Positions 8,033-16,726 of a DNA stretch of 64,000 nt are shown here, piece after piece (position 1 is the stretch's first letter; each line of letters starts with the position of its first letter). The notes under the pieces were generated by a model. The model worked only from the letters and a program-made list of their open reading frames with translations, made no database searches and had not been told where the DNA came from. The stretch spans positions 248,001 to 312,000 of the forward strand of contig NZ_WQRF01000003.1 of NCBI RefSeq assembly GCF_009758415.1, given 5' to 3'. The translations under genes were made by a program, and so were the position numbers. This DNA comes from Devosia marina (lineage in GTDB: Bacteria > Pseudomonadota > Alphaproteobacteria > Rhizobiales > Devosiaceae).

Positions 8033-11000
8033 TGAGCCTCATTGACAAGGTCTATATAGCCCCACGATTTCAGCGCGCCATTCGCATCGATGTTGACCTT
8101 GGGCAGCAGGAATCGCTCGACGGCTTCATGTGCCCGAAATCCTCTGTCGATGTTCTTTTGGCGATGGCGCGGCATGTCGCCGATACGAGGCAAGGCGCAT
8201 TTACGTGGACCGGCCCCTACGGAAGCGGGAAGTCGAGTCTTGTTGTTGCCTTGAGCGCGTTGCTTGGCGCAGACAAGCCACTGCGCAATCTGGCGATGGC
8301 TTCGATTGGCGAAGCGGCCGCGAATGAAATTCGATCCGGTTTCGGTGCAACAAAAAGGGGATGGAAGGCCATCGCTGCGGTTGGGCGTCGTGACGATGCT
8401 TGCCGTGTTATCGGAGAAGGATTGGTATCGGCGGGGCTTGCGTCATCGCGCCGGAGGAAGCCGTGGGACGGCGTATCGATCATCGAAGCATTGACAGAAA
8501 CCGCGGCCGACAAAACGCGCGGGGGCGTTATCCTCTTCATCGACGAAATGGGCAAGCTCCTCGAAGGGGCGGCCCAAGGCGAGAGTGATGTCTATTTGTT
8601 CCAGCAATTGGCCGAGGCCGCGTCCCGAAGCGGCGGCCGGCTGATTGTCGTGGGTGTCCTGCATCAAGCGTTTGAAGAGTACGCAAATCGCTTGTCGCGA
8701 GATTTCCGGGATGAATGGTCGAAAGTGCAAGGCCGATTTATTGATCTGGTCGTAAACGCGGCGGGCGAAGAGCAGATTGACCTTATCTCCCGTGCAATTG
8801 CGTCCGAAGCTACGCCGAAATCCTATGCAGGCCTTGCTGGCAGGATCGCCAAAGAAATTCAGACTCGTAAGGTGGGCACATCAGGCTTTCTCGATGCGGC
8901 GCTGGCCGAATGTTGGCCTCTCCATCCTATCGTCGCCGCGCTCCTTGGCCCAATCTCAAGGCGCCGATTCGGGCAGAATCAGCGCAGCATCTTCGGTTTC
9001 CTTAATTCAGCAGAGCCGAACGGCTTTCAGGATTTTCTCAAAAGCGCGAAAGACGGCGATTTATATTCACCGGACCGTCTGTGGGACTACCTTCAGCTTA
9101 ATCTTGAGCCGTCCATACTTGCTTCGCCCGACGGCCATCGCTGGTCAATTGCTGTGGAGGCCATTGAGCGATGCGAGGCGATCGGCGGCGACGGAGCACA
9201 AATTCAGCTTCTCAAAGTGATATCGCTAGTCGACCTTTTTAAAGAGCGGTCAGGCTTGGTCGCAAGCGAAGAGTTGCTTACAGCGGCCTTTCCGAGCCTT
9301 TCTAATTCAGCTCTCCGTTCGATGCTGAAGCAGCTTAGGGACTGGTCGCTTATTGCCTACCGCAAGTTTCTTGGCGGCTACGCCGTATATGCCGGGAGTG
9401 ACTTCGATATCGAAGCCGCGACCGAACGCGCGCTCGGGGACATTGAGAGTGTGGATTTCGAGCAGTTGCGGACGCTCGCGAGCCTTCAGCCGGTGATGGC
9501 AAAGCGTCACTATCACGAAACCGGCGCCCTACGCTGGTTCGATGTAGAGATCGCACCCCTCGCCGATGTCCTACAATATGCGGCTGAGTTCGAGCCGGGA
9601 CCTAGCACAATCGGCCTTTTCCTGCTCGCGATCCCAACTTTTGGCGAAAGCGAAGATACCGCCAAGGAGCTATGCAAGCGAGCGGCACGCCGTTCAGGAA
9701 AGCATGACATCATCGTGGGGCTTTCATCGCGCTCATGGTCGATACACAACCTGTCGCGTGAACTGCTCGCTATTGAGCACGTCAGAAACGGACATGCCGA
9801 GTTACAGGGCGATCCTGTCGCGCGGCGCGAAATCAATGCCCGCATAGTCAGTCTGCAAGCGCAGCTTGAGCAGGAGCTTCAACGCGCTTTCGACGGCGCT
9901 CAATGGTTCCAGAAGCAGCACAGTCCCAAACAGCTCATGCAGGACGAGCTCAACGGCCTTGCTTCCGATCTTGCAGATAAGAGGTTCCCACTTAGCCCTG
10001 TGCTCAACAACGAACTTCTGAACCGCGTCAAACCTTCGACCAATGCGGTCGCCGGCCAGAACGCGCTGCTCCGTAGAATGGTCGATTTCGAAGGCCAGGA
10101 AAGGCTCGGGATCACCGGCTATCCGGCAGAAGGCGGCATGTTTGAATCAGTCCTCAGCGACTCAGGTCTTTACGCCAAGACAAAAGACGGATGGCGATTT
10201 GTGCAGCCGGACGCGAAATCGGATAAAGCGCGGCTTCGTCCGGTTTGGGACGCGACGTCCGAATTCCTGTTGGAGCGCGAGGAGCGTCCGGTCTCGCTTT
10301 CGGAGGTCTATGAACTGTGGCGCGGTGCGCCGTTCGGTATCAAAGACGGCATGATGCCTGTCTTGGCGGTATCCTACATTCTGTCCCGAAGAAACGATGT
10401 GGCGCTCTACCGGCAGGGCGTATTCCAGGCGCGCTTCACCGATCTTGATGTCGACTATCTAGCCAAAGACCCGCGCGACATTCAGCTGCGATGGATGAAT
10501 CTGAGCGATGTCGCCCGCCGCCTGCTTTCCGGTCTCGCCAACATCGTACGCGACCTCGATCAATCAAATAGCCTTCAGAATCTTGAGCCCATAGATGTCG
10601 GTCGCGGCCTAATTTCGATCTACACAAGTTTGCCGCACTGGACGCAGCGGACAATGAGGCTGTCTGCGAACGCGATCAAAATCCGCGACGTCTTCAAGCG
10701 GGCTAGAGATCCAAACCAGTTTATTTTCAACGATCTTCCACAGCTCGCAGGTTCCGACCGCGATCTGGAAACAGAAGACGGTTTTCAGCGCATTATCGGC
10801 CGTGTCCGTGATGCCTTGGAGGAAATGGTGAGAGCATATCCGCAGATGCTGGAGCGCTTGGCAGACGTCACTCTTGCCGAATTGCAAGTTCCAAATAGCT
10901 CGTCTCAAGCGCTCGCGGACCTGCGCGCACGCGCTGAAAACATCAGGGATCTTGGCGGTGACTTCAATCTGAATGCTTTCGTTAATCGGATTTGTGAGTA

Positions 11001-11415
11001 TCAGGGCAGCCTTACCGATATCGAAGGGTTGGCAGGCTTTGCCGTAAGCAAACCATCTAAAGATTGGATCGATAGCGATTTAGACAAAGCATCAATCAAG
11101 CTTGTCGAGTACGCCCAAAGCTTCAACAAGTCAGAAGCCTTCGCGCGCGTAAAGGGACGACCCGACAAACGTCATGCAATGGCTGTCGTCGTCGGTCTCG
11201 GCGGACGTCCAGCGCCGCTGCTTGATGAGTTCGATGTCACAGATGCCGATCTTGAAAACGTCCAAAAAGTGGTCAGTGAGCTGCGCAAGGTGCTGAACAA
11301 ACAACAGACGGCGAAGCGTTCAGTGATACTTGCAGCGCTCGCCGAAATGTCGGCGGAAGTCATCAGTAGCAATAATCCGGACAAGACCAAACAAGAACAG
11401 GCGGCAGCTCGATGA
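8032..11415 (+). CDS. sspC: SspC-type large P-loop ATPase
   Basis: A 1127-residue protein with Walker A GPYGSGKSS at about 61-69 and Walker B GVILFIDEMG at about 165-174. The rest is a long, mostly helical sequence without a domain I can name. A large P-loop NTPase between the DUF4007 and PAPS-reductase genes is the position and type of SspC, which is thought to supply ATPase activity to the phosphorothioation complex. It overlaps sspB by one base and sspD by four, so stoichiometric coupled translation is expected. The size and motifs leave little doubt that it belongs to this operon. Confidence 0.85.
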   Translation: MSLIDKVYIAPRFQRAIRIDVDLGQQESLDGFMCPKSSVDVLLAMARHVADTRQGAFTWTGPYGSGKSSLVVALSALLGADKPLRNLAMASIGEAAANEIRSGFGATKRGWKAIAAVGRRDDACRVIGEGLVSAGLASSRRRKPWDGVSIIEALTETAADKTRGGVILFIDEMGKLLEGAAQGESDVYLFQQLAEAASRSGGRLIVVGVLHQAFEEYANRLSRDFRDEWSKVQGRFIDLVVNAAGEEQIDLISRAIASEATPKSYAGLAGRIAKEIQTRKVGTSGFLDAALAECWPLHPIVAALLGPISRRRFGQNQRSIFGFLNSAEPNGFQDFLKSAKDGDLYSPDRLWDYLQLNLEPSILASPDGHRWSIAVEAIERCEAIGGDGAQIQLLKVISLVDLFKERSGLVASEELLTAAFPSLSNSALRSMLKQLRDWSLIAYRKFLGGYAVYAGSDFDIEAATERALGDIESVDFEQLRTLASLQPVMAKRHYHETGALRWFDVEIAPLADVLQYAAEFEPGPSTIGLFLLAIPTFGESEDTAKELCKRAARRSGKHDIIVGLSSRSWSIHNLSRELLAIEHVRNGHAELQGDPVARREINARIVSLQAQLEQELQRAFDGAQWFQKQHSPKQLMQDELNGLASDLADKRFPLSPVLNNELLNRVKPSTNAVAGQNALLRRMVDFEGQERLGITGYPAEGGMFESVLSDSGLYAKTKDGWRFVQPDAKSDKARLRPVWDATSEFLLEREERPVSLSEVYELWRGAPFGIKDGMMPVLAVSYILSRRNDVALYRQGVFQARFTDLDVDYLAKDPRDIQLRWMNLSDVARRLLSGLANIVRDLDQSNSLQNLEPIDVGRGLISIYTSLPHWTQRTMRLSANAIKIRDVFKRARDPNQFIFNDLPQLAGSDRDLETEDGFQRIIGRVRDALEEMVRAYPQMLERLADVTLAELQVPNSSSQALADLRARAENIRDLGGDFNLNAFVNRICEYQGSLTDIEGLAGFAVSKPSKDWIDSDLDKASIKLVEYAQSFNKSEAFARVKGRPDKRHAMAVVVGLGGRPAPLLDEFDVTDADLENVQKVVSELRKVLNKQQTAKRSVILAALAEMSAEVISSNNPDKTKQEQAAAR

Positions 11416-12248
11416 CGGCGTCAGAGCGGCATGTCCTCGGTCTTTCCGGTGGACGCGATAGTGCGGCGCTGGCCGTCTATATGCGCCACTACCACCCCGA
11501 GATCGACATCGAATATTTCTTCACGGACACGGGTAAGGAATTACCAGAGGTCTACGAGTTTCTTGGGCGGCTTGAAGGCGTGCTCGGCAAGCCGATCCAG
11601 AGACTCAATCCCGACAGAGACTTCGATTTCTGGCTGAAACAGTACAATTCCTTCCTGCCCTCAGCGCAAACGCGCTGGTGCACAAGGCAGCTCAAACTCC
11701 GGCCGTTCGAGGTCTGGATCAAGCCGATGCTTGCCGAGGGAACGAAGGTTTATTCCTATGTCGCCATCCGCAGCGATGAGGAATACCGCGAAGGCTATAC
11801 CTCTAAGCACGAAAATCTCGTCGTGCGTCTGCCCTTTAAAGAAGCCGGTATCGACAAGGCGGGCGTACTCGAACTGCTGGATTCGTCAGGGCTCGGGCTG
11901 CCCAAATACTATAACTGGCGCACGCGCAGCGGCTGCACGTTCTGCTTCTTTCAGCAGAAGATCGAGTGGGTCAGATTGCGCGAACAGCATCCCGATGCCT
12001 TTGAGGAGGCCAAGCGGTACGAAAAGACCGCATTGAACGGCGGTTCCCCGTTCACCTGGAGCCAAGGCGAGTCGCTCGACGAGCTGGAGCGGCCCGAGCG
12101 TGTCGAGCAGATTAAGAAAGACCATGCCGAGCGTGTGCGTAGGTCGAAGGCGAAAGTCAGCGTCAATCCGCTACGACCTGATGACGAGCCGCTCGATATC
12201 GATGATCTTTACGGCCAGGCCAAAGCATGCCTTGCGTGCCATAAATAG
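11412..12248 (+). CDS. sspD: PAPS-reductase-family DNA sulfur-incorporation protein (SspD/DndC)
   Basis: A 278-residue protein with the PP-loop SGGRDS at residues 12-17, used to bind and adenylate the target phosphate. Cysteines at about 90 (RWCTRQLK), 175 and 178 (SGCTFCFF), and a terminal CLACHK pair, fit the iron-sulfur ligands of DndC-type proteins. It would receive sulfur from the cysteine desulfurase and place it on the DNA backbone. The start overlaps the stop of sspC (ATGA). After its stop there is a 34-base gap before the next gene, so transcription probably continues. Confidence 0.9.
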   Translation: MTASERHVLGLSGGRDSAALAVYMRHYHPEIDIEYFFTDTGKELPEVYEFLGRLEGVLGKPIQRLNPDRDFDFWLKQYNSFLPSAQTRWCTRQLKLRPFEVWIKPMLAEGTKVYSYVAIRSDEEYREGYTSKHENLVVRLPFKEAGIDKAGVLELLDSSGLGLPKYYNWRTRSGCTFCFFQQKIEWVRLREQHPDAFEEAKRYEKTALNGGSPFTWSQGESLDELERPERVEQIKKDHAERVRRSKAKVSVNPLRPDDEPLDIDDLYGQAKACLACHK

Positions 12249-12282
12249 TGAGAAGGTAAATAATTGAGTTCGGGGGGACTTC

Positions 12283-12810
12283 TTGAATACTGCGGCACTT
12301 GAGGATTTCGCCAGCGATGCGGTCAACGCGATAGCGAAATTCAACCTCAATTTCATATTGTCTACTGACCAGTTTGGCCGGACGGATTTTGTCATCGATC
12401 CCCTTCATTGGGAATCGATCGGCTACGCCGATGATGCCGCGATTGCCAACGTTCCCAATGATCGCCGCGGCCTTTATGCCTTTGCGATTTGCAAGACGAG
12501 CGCGGTACTCCCGCCCCACTGTTACGTCCTCTATATCGGCATCGCCGGCAAAGGGGGATCAACCCGTTCGCTTCGCGCCCGTTACAGGGACTATTTGAAC
12601 ACGAAAAAAGTTCTGAAGCGCGAGCGCATCGCGCGCATGATCGGGACTTGGCATCCGGTGTTGCGTTTCTACTTCGCGCCCGTCGACAACGCCGTGACAT
12701 CCGCTCAACTTGAGGAGCTAGAGAAACAGCTTAACAGCACTCTTCTCCCGCCCTTTGCCGAGGGCGACCTGGAAGCCGGAATCAAACAGCAAAGGAGGGC
12801 TTTCAGATGA
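12283..12810 (+). CDS. GIY-YIG-like protein inside the phosphorothioation operon
   Basis: A 175-residue protein with RGLYAF at about 66, then YVLYIGIAGKGG at about 85, and arginines in TRSLRARYRDY, which match the GLY and YIG strands and following arginine of GIY-YIG endonucleases. A later ELEKQLNSTLLPPF supplies the glutamate and asparagine expected in the fold. The start is TTG at 12283 after a G-rich ribosome site; no better ATG exists. Its last four bases overlap the start of the DGQHR gene, tying it firmly to the modification operon. It is not part of the minimal SspABCD set. It could be a nicking enzyme, a restriction effector or a structural domain; activity is inferred. Confidence 0.6.
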   Translation: MNTAALEDFASDAVNAIAKFNLNFILSTDQFGRTDFVIDPLHWESIGYADDAAIANVPNDRRGLYAFAICKTSAVLPPHCYVLYIGIAGKGGSTRSLRARYRDYLNTKKVLKRERIARMIGTWHPVLRFYFAPVDNAVTSAQLEELEKQLNSTLLPPFAEGDLEAGIKQQRRAFR

Positions 12811-14066
12811 CGCGGGTCAAGACCAAGGAAATCATACTTCCGGCATTGCGGGGCGTGATGGGCAATTGGGTCTATTACACTTGCCTGATGAGCATCGACG
12901 AGATTGCCCGGCGCGTCAGCTATGCCGACGAGATTCACAAGAACAAGAAGCTCTCCGACATGATCCAGCGTAGCCTCAAGGCGGCTCGCAGCGCGCAGAT
13001 TGCCGACTACATCAAGACGCAGGAGGAGCGCTTCTTTAATTCGCTTGTCGTGGCTACGTATGGGGGGCAGCCGAATTGGAGCGGCATCGACCGACTCAGC
13101 AGCAAAAGCAAAAACGCCATCGCCGACAAACTGTCAGAGGAGACGTTGAACTCAGTCGGCTTCCTATCGCTCAGCGGCGAAGAAAAGCTCTTTGCGCTGG
13201 ACGGACAGCACCGGCTTTCGGGCATCAAGAAGGCCGTAAAAGAAGGTCTGGAACAAGACCCACCCGACGACCTATCGGTCATATTTGTGGCCCACAAGAC
13301 GACGCCGAAGGGCATGGAAAAGACCCGCAGGCTCTTCACCACGCTCAACAAGACGGCGAAGCCGGTTTCCAAAGGCGACATCATCGCGCTCGACGAGGAC
13401 GATGTCATGGCGATCTGCGTAAGGCGTCTGATTGAGGAAAGCACGCTGTTTAACGGAGTGCGCGTGGCCTTCGTCGCCAGCAACAACATGCCGGTTCAGA
13501 ACACGACAAGTCTTACCACGATAGGCAATCTGTACGACATACTGACCACCTTGTTCACCCGCGTTGAAACTGATCTTAAAGCCGAAAAAGCTGAACTTCA
13601 GCGTGCGCGGCCGGATGATAAGACCCTTGAAGCCTATTTTAAGCTCGCAAAGCAGTATTTTGAACTAATGGCCGCGAGTTTTACGCCGCTATCGGAGTTT
13701 TTTGCCGCTACTGACACCAATCCCGTCGTCAAAAAATACCGCGGCAGTCATGGCGGAAGCGCACTCTTCCGGCCGATCGGCCTGATAGTATTCACAGACA
13801 TCGTTGCGCATCTTAGCAAAACGCGCACGCTGAAAAAATCCATCGAGCTGGCCGGAAAGTTGCCTCATATGCTGACGGCGGTGCCGTTTGAGGGGCTGAT
13901 GTGGGATTCACCGAGCCAGCGCATCGACAACACCAACCGCGTCACTTTGCGCGAAGTCCTTCTTTATATGGTCGGCGATTCCAAATGGAAGGACGACACT
14001 GTCCTTGGCCGGTATCAGCGCGGCATCGGTGACGAGGACGCGGCGCTTCCTAAGAAGGTTGTGTGA
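12807..14066 (+). CDS. DGQHR-domain protein, DndB-like
   Basis: A 419-residue protein carrying FALDGQHRLSGI at about residues 129-140, the signature of the DGQHR domain found in DndB. DndB binds DNA and regulates dnd expression in classical double-strand phosphorothioation systems; it is not part of the core SspABCD machinery. Its presence at the end of an ssp operon suggests a regulator or site-specificity factor. It could be the protein that binds the paired repeats in front of sspB, but that is a guess. The gene ends 14 bases before the stop of a convergent gene, with no room for a separate terminator. Confidence 0.82.
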   Translation: MTRVKTKEIILPALRGVMGNWVYYTCLMSIDEIARRVSYADEIHKNKKLSDMIQRSLKAARSAQIADYIKTQEERFFNSLVVATYGGQPNWSGIDRLSSKSKNAIADKLSEETLNSVGFLSLSGEEKLFALDGQHRLSGIKKAVKEGLEQDPPDDLSVIFVAHKTTPKGMEKTRRLFTTLNKTAKPVSKGDIIALDEDDVMAICVRRLIEESTLFNGVRVAFVASNNMPVQNTTSLTTIGNLYDILTTLFTRVETDLKAEKAELQRARPDDKTLEAYFKLAKQYFELMAASFTPLSEFFAATDTNPVVKKYRGSHGGSALFRPIGLIVFTDIVAHLSKTRTLKKSIELAGKLPHMLTAVPFEGLMWDSPSQRIDNTNRVTLREVLLYMVGDSKWKDDTVLGRYQRGIGDEDAALPKKVV

Positions 14067-14080
14067 CCCCTGCTCCTCCG

Positions 14081-16252
14081 CTAGATCGCGTGTTCGAGGT
14101 CGTACTCTCTCAGGAAGGGCGCAAGGACTTCGTAAGCCTCCGCGCGGTTTTCCGACAGTGACGAAAACTCTGCCACCCTTCCCAGCTCCGATTTAATCAG
14201 GCGCTTGGCGTAATCGGAGTCGGTTTCGTAGTCGTGCGGAAGTACCACGACGAAATCGTGTATCGTCGCCATTTCCTTGCCTGGCGAGCGCCGCAGGATA
14301 CGGCCGCGACGCTGCACGAACTGACGCGGATCACGCGAGCTAGCGAGGATGTAGGCGGTGTTACATGCGGGTACGTCGATACCTTCGTCAAGACAGCGGA
14401 TCGCGACCATTGCATCGATGATACCAATCCGAAAATTTTCCAGAATGGAGTCCCGTTCCTTTCGAGATTCTCGCGAAGTGAAGCGCGAAACGTCCCAGCC
14501 GCGCTTATGCAAGAGTGAGCTGACCGCTTCGACTTGCCTTTGGCTGGAAACGGTGCTTTCGGTTTCAGAATCCTGGTCGGATTCCTCATCGGTTTCGACC
14601 GTGCCGTCGCCGCAATAGAATAGAGTGTGAGGATTGGGCTTCACACCTTCGAGCGCCTTGTCGAGCGCTGCCATCTTGTTGGCGGCCGAACCCACGAGCC
14701 GCGCGCGCCGCATCAGCAGCGCCGTCAGTTGGGGATTGGACGCCACGCCTTTAGTGCCGTCCTGCCGCGCCATGATCCGGCCGATTTGCTCAGAGAGGTC
14801 GACGAACTCGTCAGCCTCGCCCTTGGTGAGCTCGACGACGCGCGGATAATACATATAGGGCGTCAGAACCTTGTCGGTGATCGCCTGCTTGAGCGTGTAG
14901 CGGGAGACGATCTCACCGTAATATTCGGCAAGCCGTTCGTTGCGCTCTTCGTCGAGATAATGTTGTGGCGTTGCCGACAAGCCGATCCGGAAACGGGCAT
15001 GCTCTGGCAGAAAGCCCTCATAGGCCTTTGAGGTATGGTGATGGCACTCGTCGCCAATCCACAGCAAGCGATTGCCGGCAATCTGCTTGAGGCACTCCTG
15101 GAACTCAGGGCTTTTGAGCGTACGGTTCACGACGACGATGGCTGCAAATTTCCTGCTGCCCATGACCAGCTCGTGGACGACGTTCCGCAGCTTCTCAACC
15201 CAGTTCGCGCGCGAGACATAGCAGCGCACCGGGTAGATGTTGAACGAGGAGAGAATATCGACCCACTGGTCGGCGAGGTTCTGGTAGGGCACCGCGATCA
15301 CGCATGCCAGCCCGTCGATGCGCTCGGATAGCTTAACGATCGCATGAATGGAGGTGATCGTCTTGCCCGCACCGGTCGCGAGGTCGAAAGTTCCCTGAAA
15401 ATCACCCTTGGCCTTCCACGCATCGAGCGCCTCGATCTGGTGCGGGAGCATCTTGAAAGGACGGCCGTTGATGGTCGCCGGCTCTTTAGGCTTGGAAGTC
15501 GTCGTACTCGTCGTGCCATGAATCTTGTCACGCACCCGCGCCGCGATCCCGGCCTCAATTTCGGGATCGGGCGTATAAGTCAGCGCCCTTGCGGTCGAGA
15601 TCAGCTTTTCCCTGACGGCAGTCGGAATATCGATGACGGCGGTGGCGCGGCTTTCATTACGCCAGAGCCGATCGAAACTCTCGATATGCGGCCTATAGTA
15701 AGCCTCCAGCTCCGGCCGCCAGGTCGGAAACACATTGATCGACTCGTAGTTGAAGGTCGGCAGAAGCGCATGCGTGCTTTCATTGGCCGAGCCAGAGAAA
15801 ACAAGTTTGTCGTCGGCCGTGTCGCCGATGATCCCGATCTTGTCGTGATACATGCCGCGCTCGCGCAGCGCGATTTTTACTTCAAGCCTTCCGTGCGCTA
15901 CGAGCCAAGCCAACGTTTCAAAGCGGTTCTGAAAAAGCTCATCACTAACATTGGCTATGTGATCGAGAAGTTCAGAACCGATCTTTTCCGAAATCTCGCG
16001 CAGCCGGTGTCCTTCTCGCACCGCTTCGATGTCTTGGGCGTCGGAGAATGCGCCTAGGATCAGTCTTATCTGCCCGCCGTTGCGCACAAAAACCGAAAGC
16101 GCCTGTGCCGCATAGCTGATCGTGGACGCTGAAAAGTACCCGACGGCGCGGTCATAGCTGTTCGCAACCGAGAGCGCCGGGAGATAGAAGTCCTCTAAGA
16201 TGTTGTCGAGATCGGACTTGTAAACTCCCTGATATTGCAGATCGCGCAGCAT
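14081..16252 (-). CDS. PLD-nuclease/SF2 helicase fusion associated with phosphorothioation
   Basis: A 723-residue fusion. Residues of about 30-165 form a phospholipase-D-like domain, with the HxK motif in YHDKIGIIG at about 135 and GSANES at about 154. Residues of about 265-690 form a superfamily 2 helicase: Walker A LATGAGKT at 291-298, DECH box at 401-404, and motif VI FVQRRGRILR. A single HxK suggests it acts as a dimer. It is the last gene of a four-gene block running toward the sspBCD operon. Such helicases in DNA-modification islands are usually restriction components acting on unmodified DNA. It may correspond to one of the SspF/G/H proteins, but I cannot assign which. Confidence 0.8.
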   Translation of the reverse strand: MLRDLQYQGVYKSDLDNILEDFYLPALSVANSYDRAVGYFSASTISYAAQALSVFVRNGGQIRLILGAFSDAQDIEAVREGHRLREISEKIGSELLDHIANVSDELFQNRFETLAWLVAHGRLEVKIALRERGMYHDKIGIIGDTADDKLVFSGSANESTHALLPTFNYESINVFPTWRPELEAYYRPHIESFDRLWRNESRATAVIDIPTAVREKLISTARALTYTPDPEIEAGIAARVRDKIHGTTSTTTSKPKEPATINGRPFKMLPHQIEALDAWKAKGDFQGTFDLATGAGKTITSIHAIVKLSERIDGLACVIAVPYQNLADQWVDILSSFNIYPVRCYVSRANWVEKLRNVVHELVMGSRKFAAIVVVNRTLKSPEFQECLKQIAGNRLLWIGDECHHHTSKAYEGFLPEHARFRIGLSATPQHYLDEERNERLAEYYGEIVSRYTLKQAITDKVLTPYMYYPRVVELTKGEADEFVDLSEQIGRIMARQDGTKGVASNPQLTALLMRRARLVGSAANKMAALDKALEGVKPNPHTLFYCGDGTVETDEESDQDSETESTVSSQRQVEAVSSLLHKRGWDVSRFTSRESRKERDSILENFRIGIIDAMVAIRCLDEGIDVPACNTAYILASSRDPRQFVQRRGRILRRSPGKEMATIHDFVVVLPHDYETDSDYAKRLIKSELGRVAEFSSLSENRAEAYEVLAPFLREYDLEHAI

Positions 16253-16726
16253 CTAGAAGTTGATCCCGTCGATGTCGGGTTCGGCCTCCTCGATATTGAG
16301 GTAGCCGCTTTTTTTCAGCAGCTCCAGAATGTCTCGGTCGGGATATTCACCGCCGCTGCGCAGCATGGCATCGCGAAGAACCTGAAGTCCGCCATTGGCG
16401 TACTCTTCGAAGATCTCCGCGCAACGGCCCTCCTCTCCGTCCTTGAGAATTTCAGGGTCCTTTGAATCGGCAAGCGCAATGAGGAAGATTAGGTCCTCCG
16501 CGTCCCTTCGCTCAAACTGTTGATAAGAAACGTCTTCAGTTCCCGCGCTGCGGTCGAGCGGAACCCGCCGCCCTTCAGAGTAGCCGAGCAAAGCTGCAAA
16601 ACAGAGCAACTCTCGAATCGTCGGAAACAACGTTCGGTCCGTGCCGGGCAGCTTGGTCATGGCTAGCCGCTGCACCATGTCCTCGTGAATGCGGCTTCGG
16701 TGAATATTTGCTGCTCTGTTGCTCAT
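16253..16726 (-). CDS. DNA phosphorothioation-associated protein (dnd_assoc_4-like)
   Basis: A 157-residue soluble protein. TIRELLCFAALLGYSEGRRVPL at about residues 36-57 resembles the conserved segment of phosphorothioation-associated protein 4, a small partner encoded beside DndD-type genes. No catalytic motif is visible. It overlaps the DndD-like gene by four bases upstream and stops one base before the start of the PLD-helicase gene, so all three are coupled. It is likely a structural subunit of the same complex. Family assignment is by resemblance and has moderate confidence. Confidence 0.65.
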   Translation of the reverse strand: MSNRAANIHRSRIHEDMVQRLAMTKLPGTDRTLFPTIRELLCFAALLGYSEGRRVPLDRSAGTEDVSYQQFERRDAEDLIFLIALADSKDPEILKDGEEGRCAEIFEEYANGGLQVLRDAMLRSGGEYPDRDILELLKKSGYLNIEEAEPDIDGINF

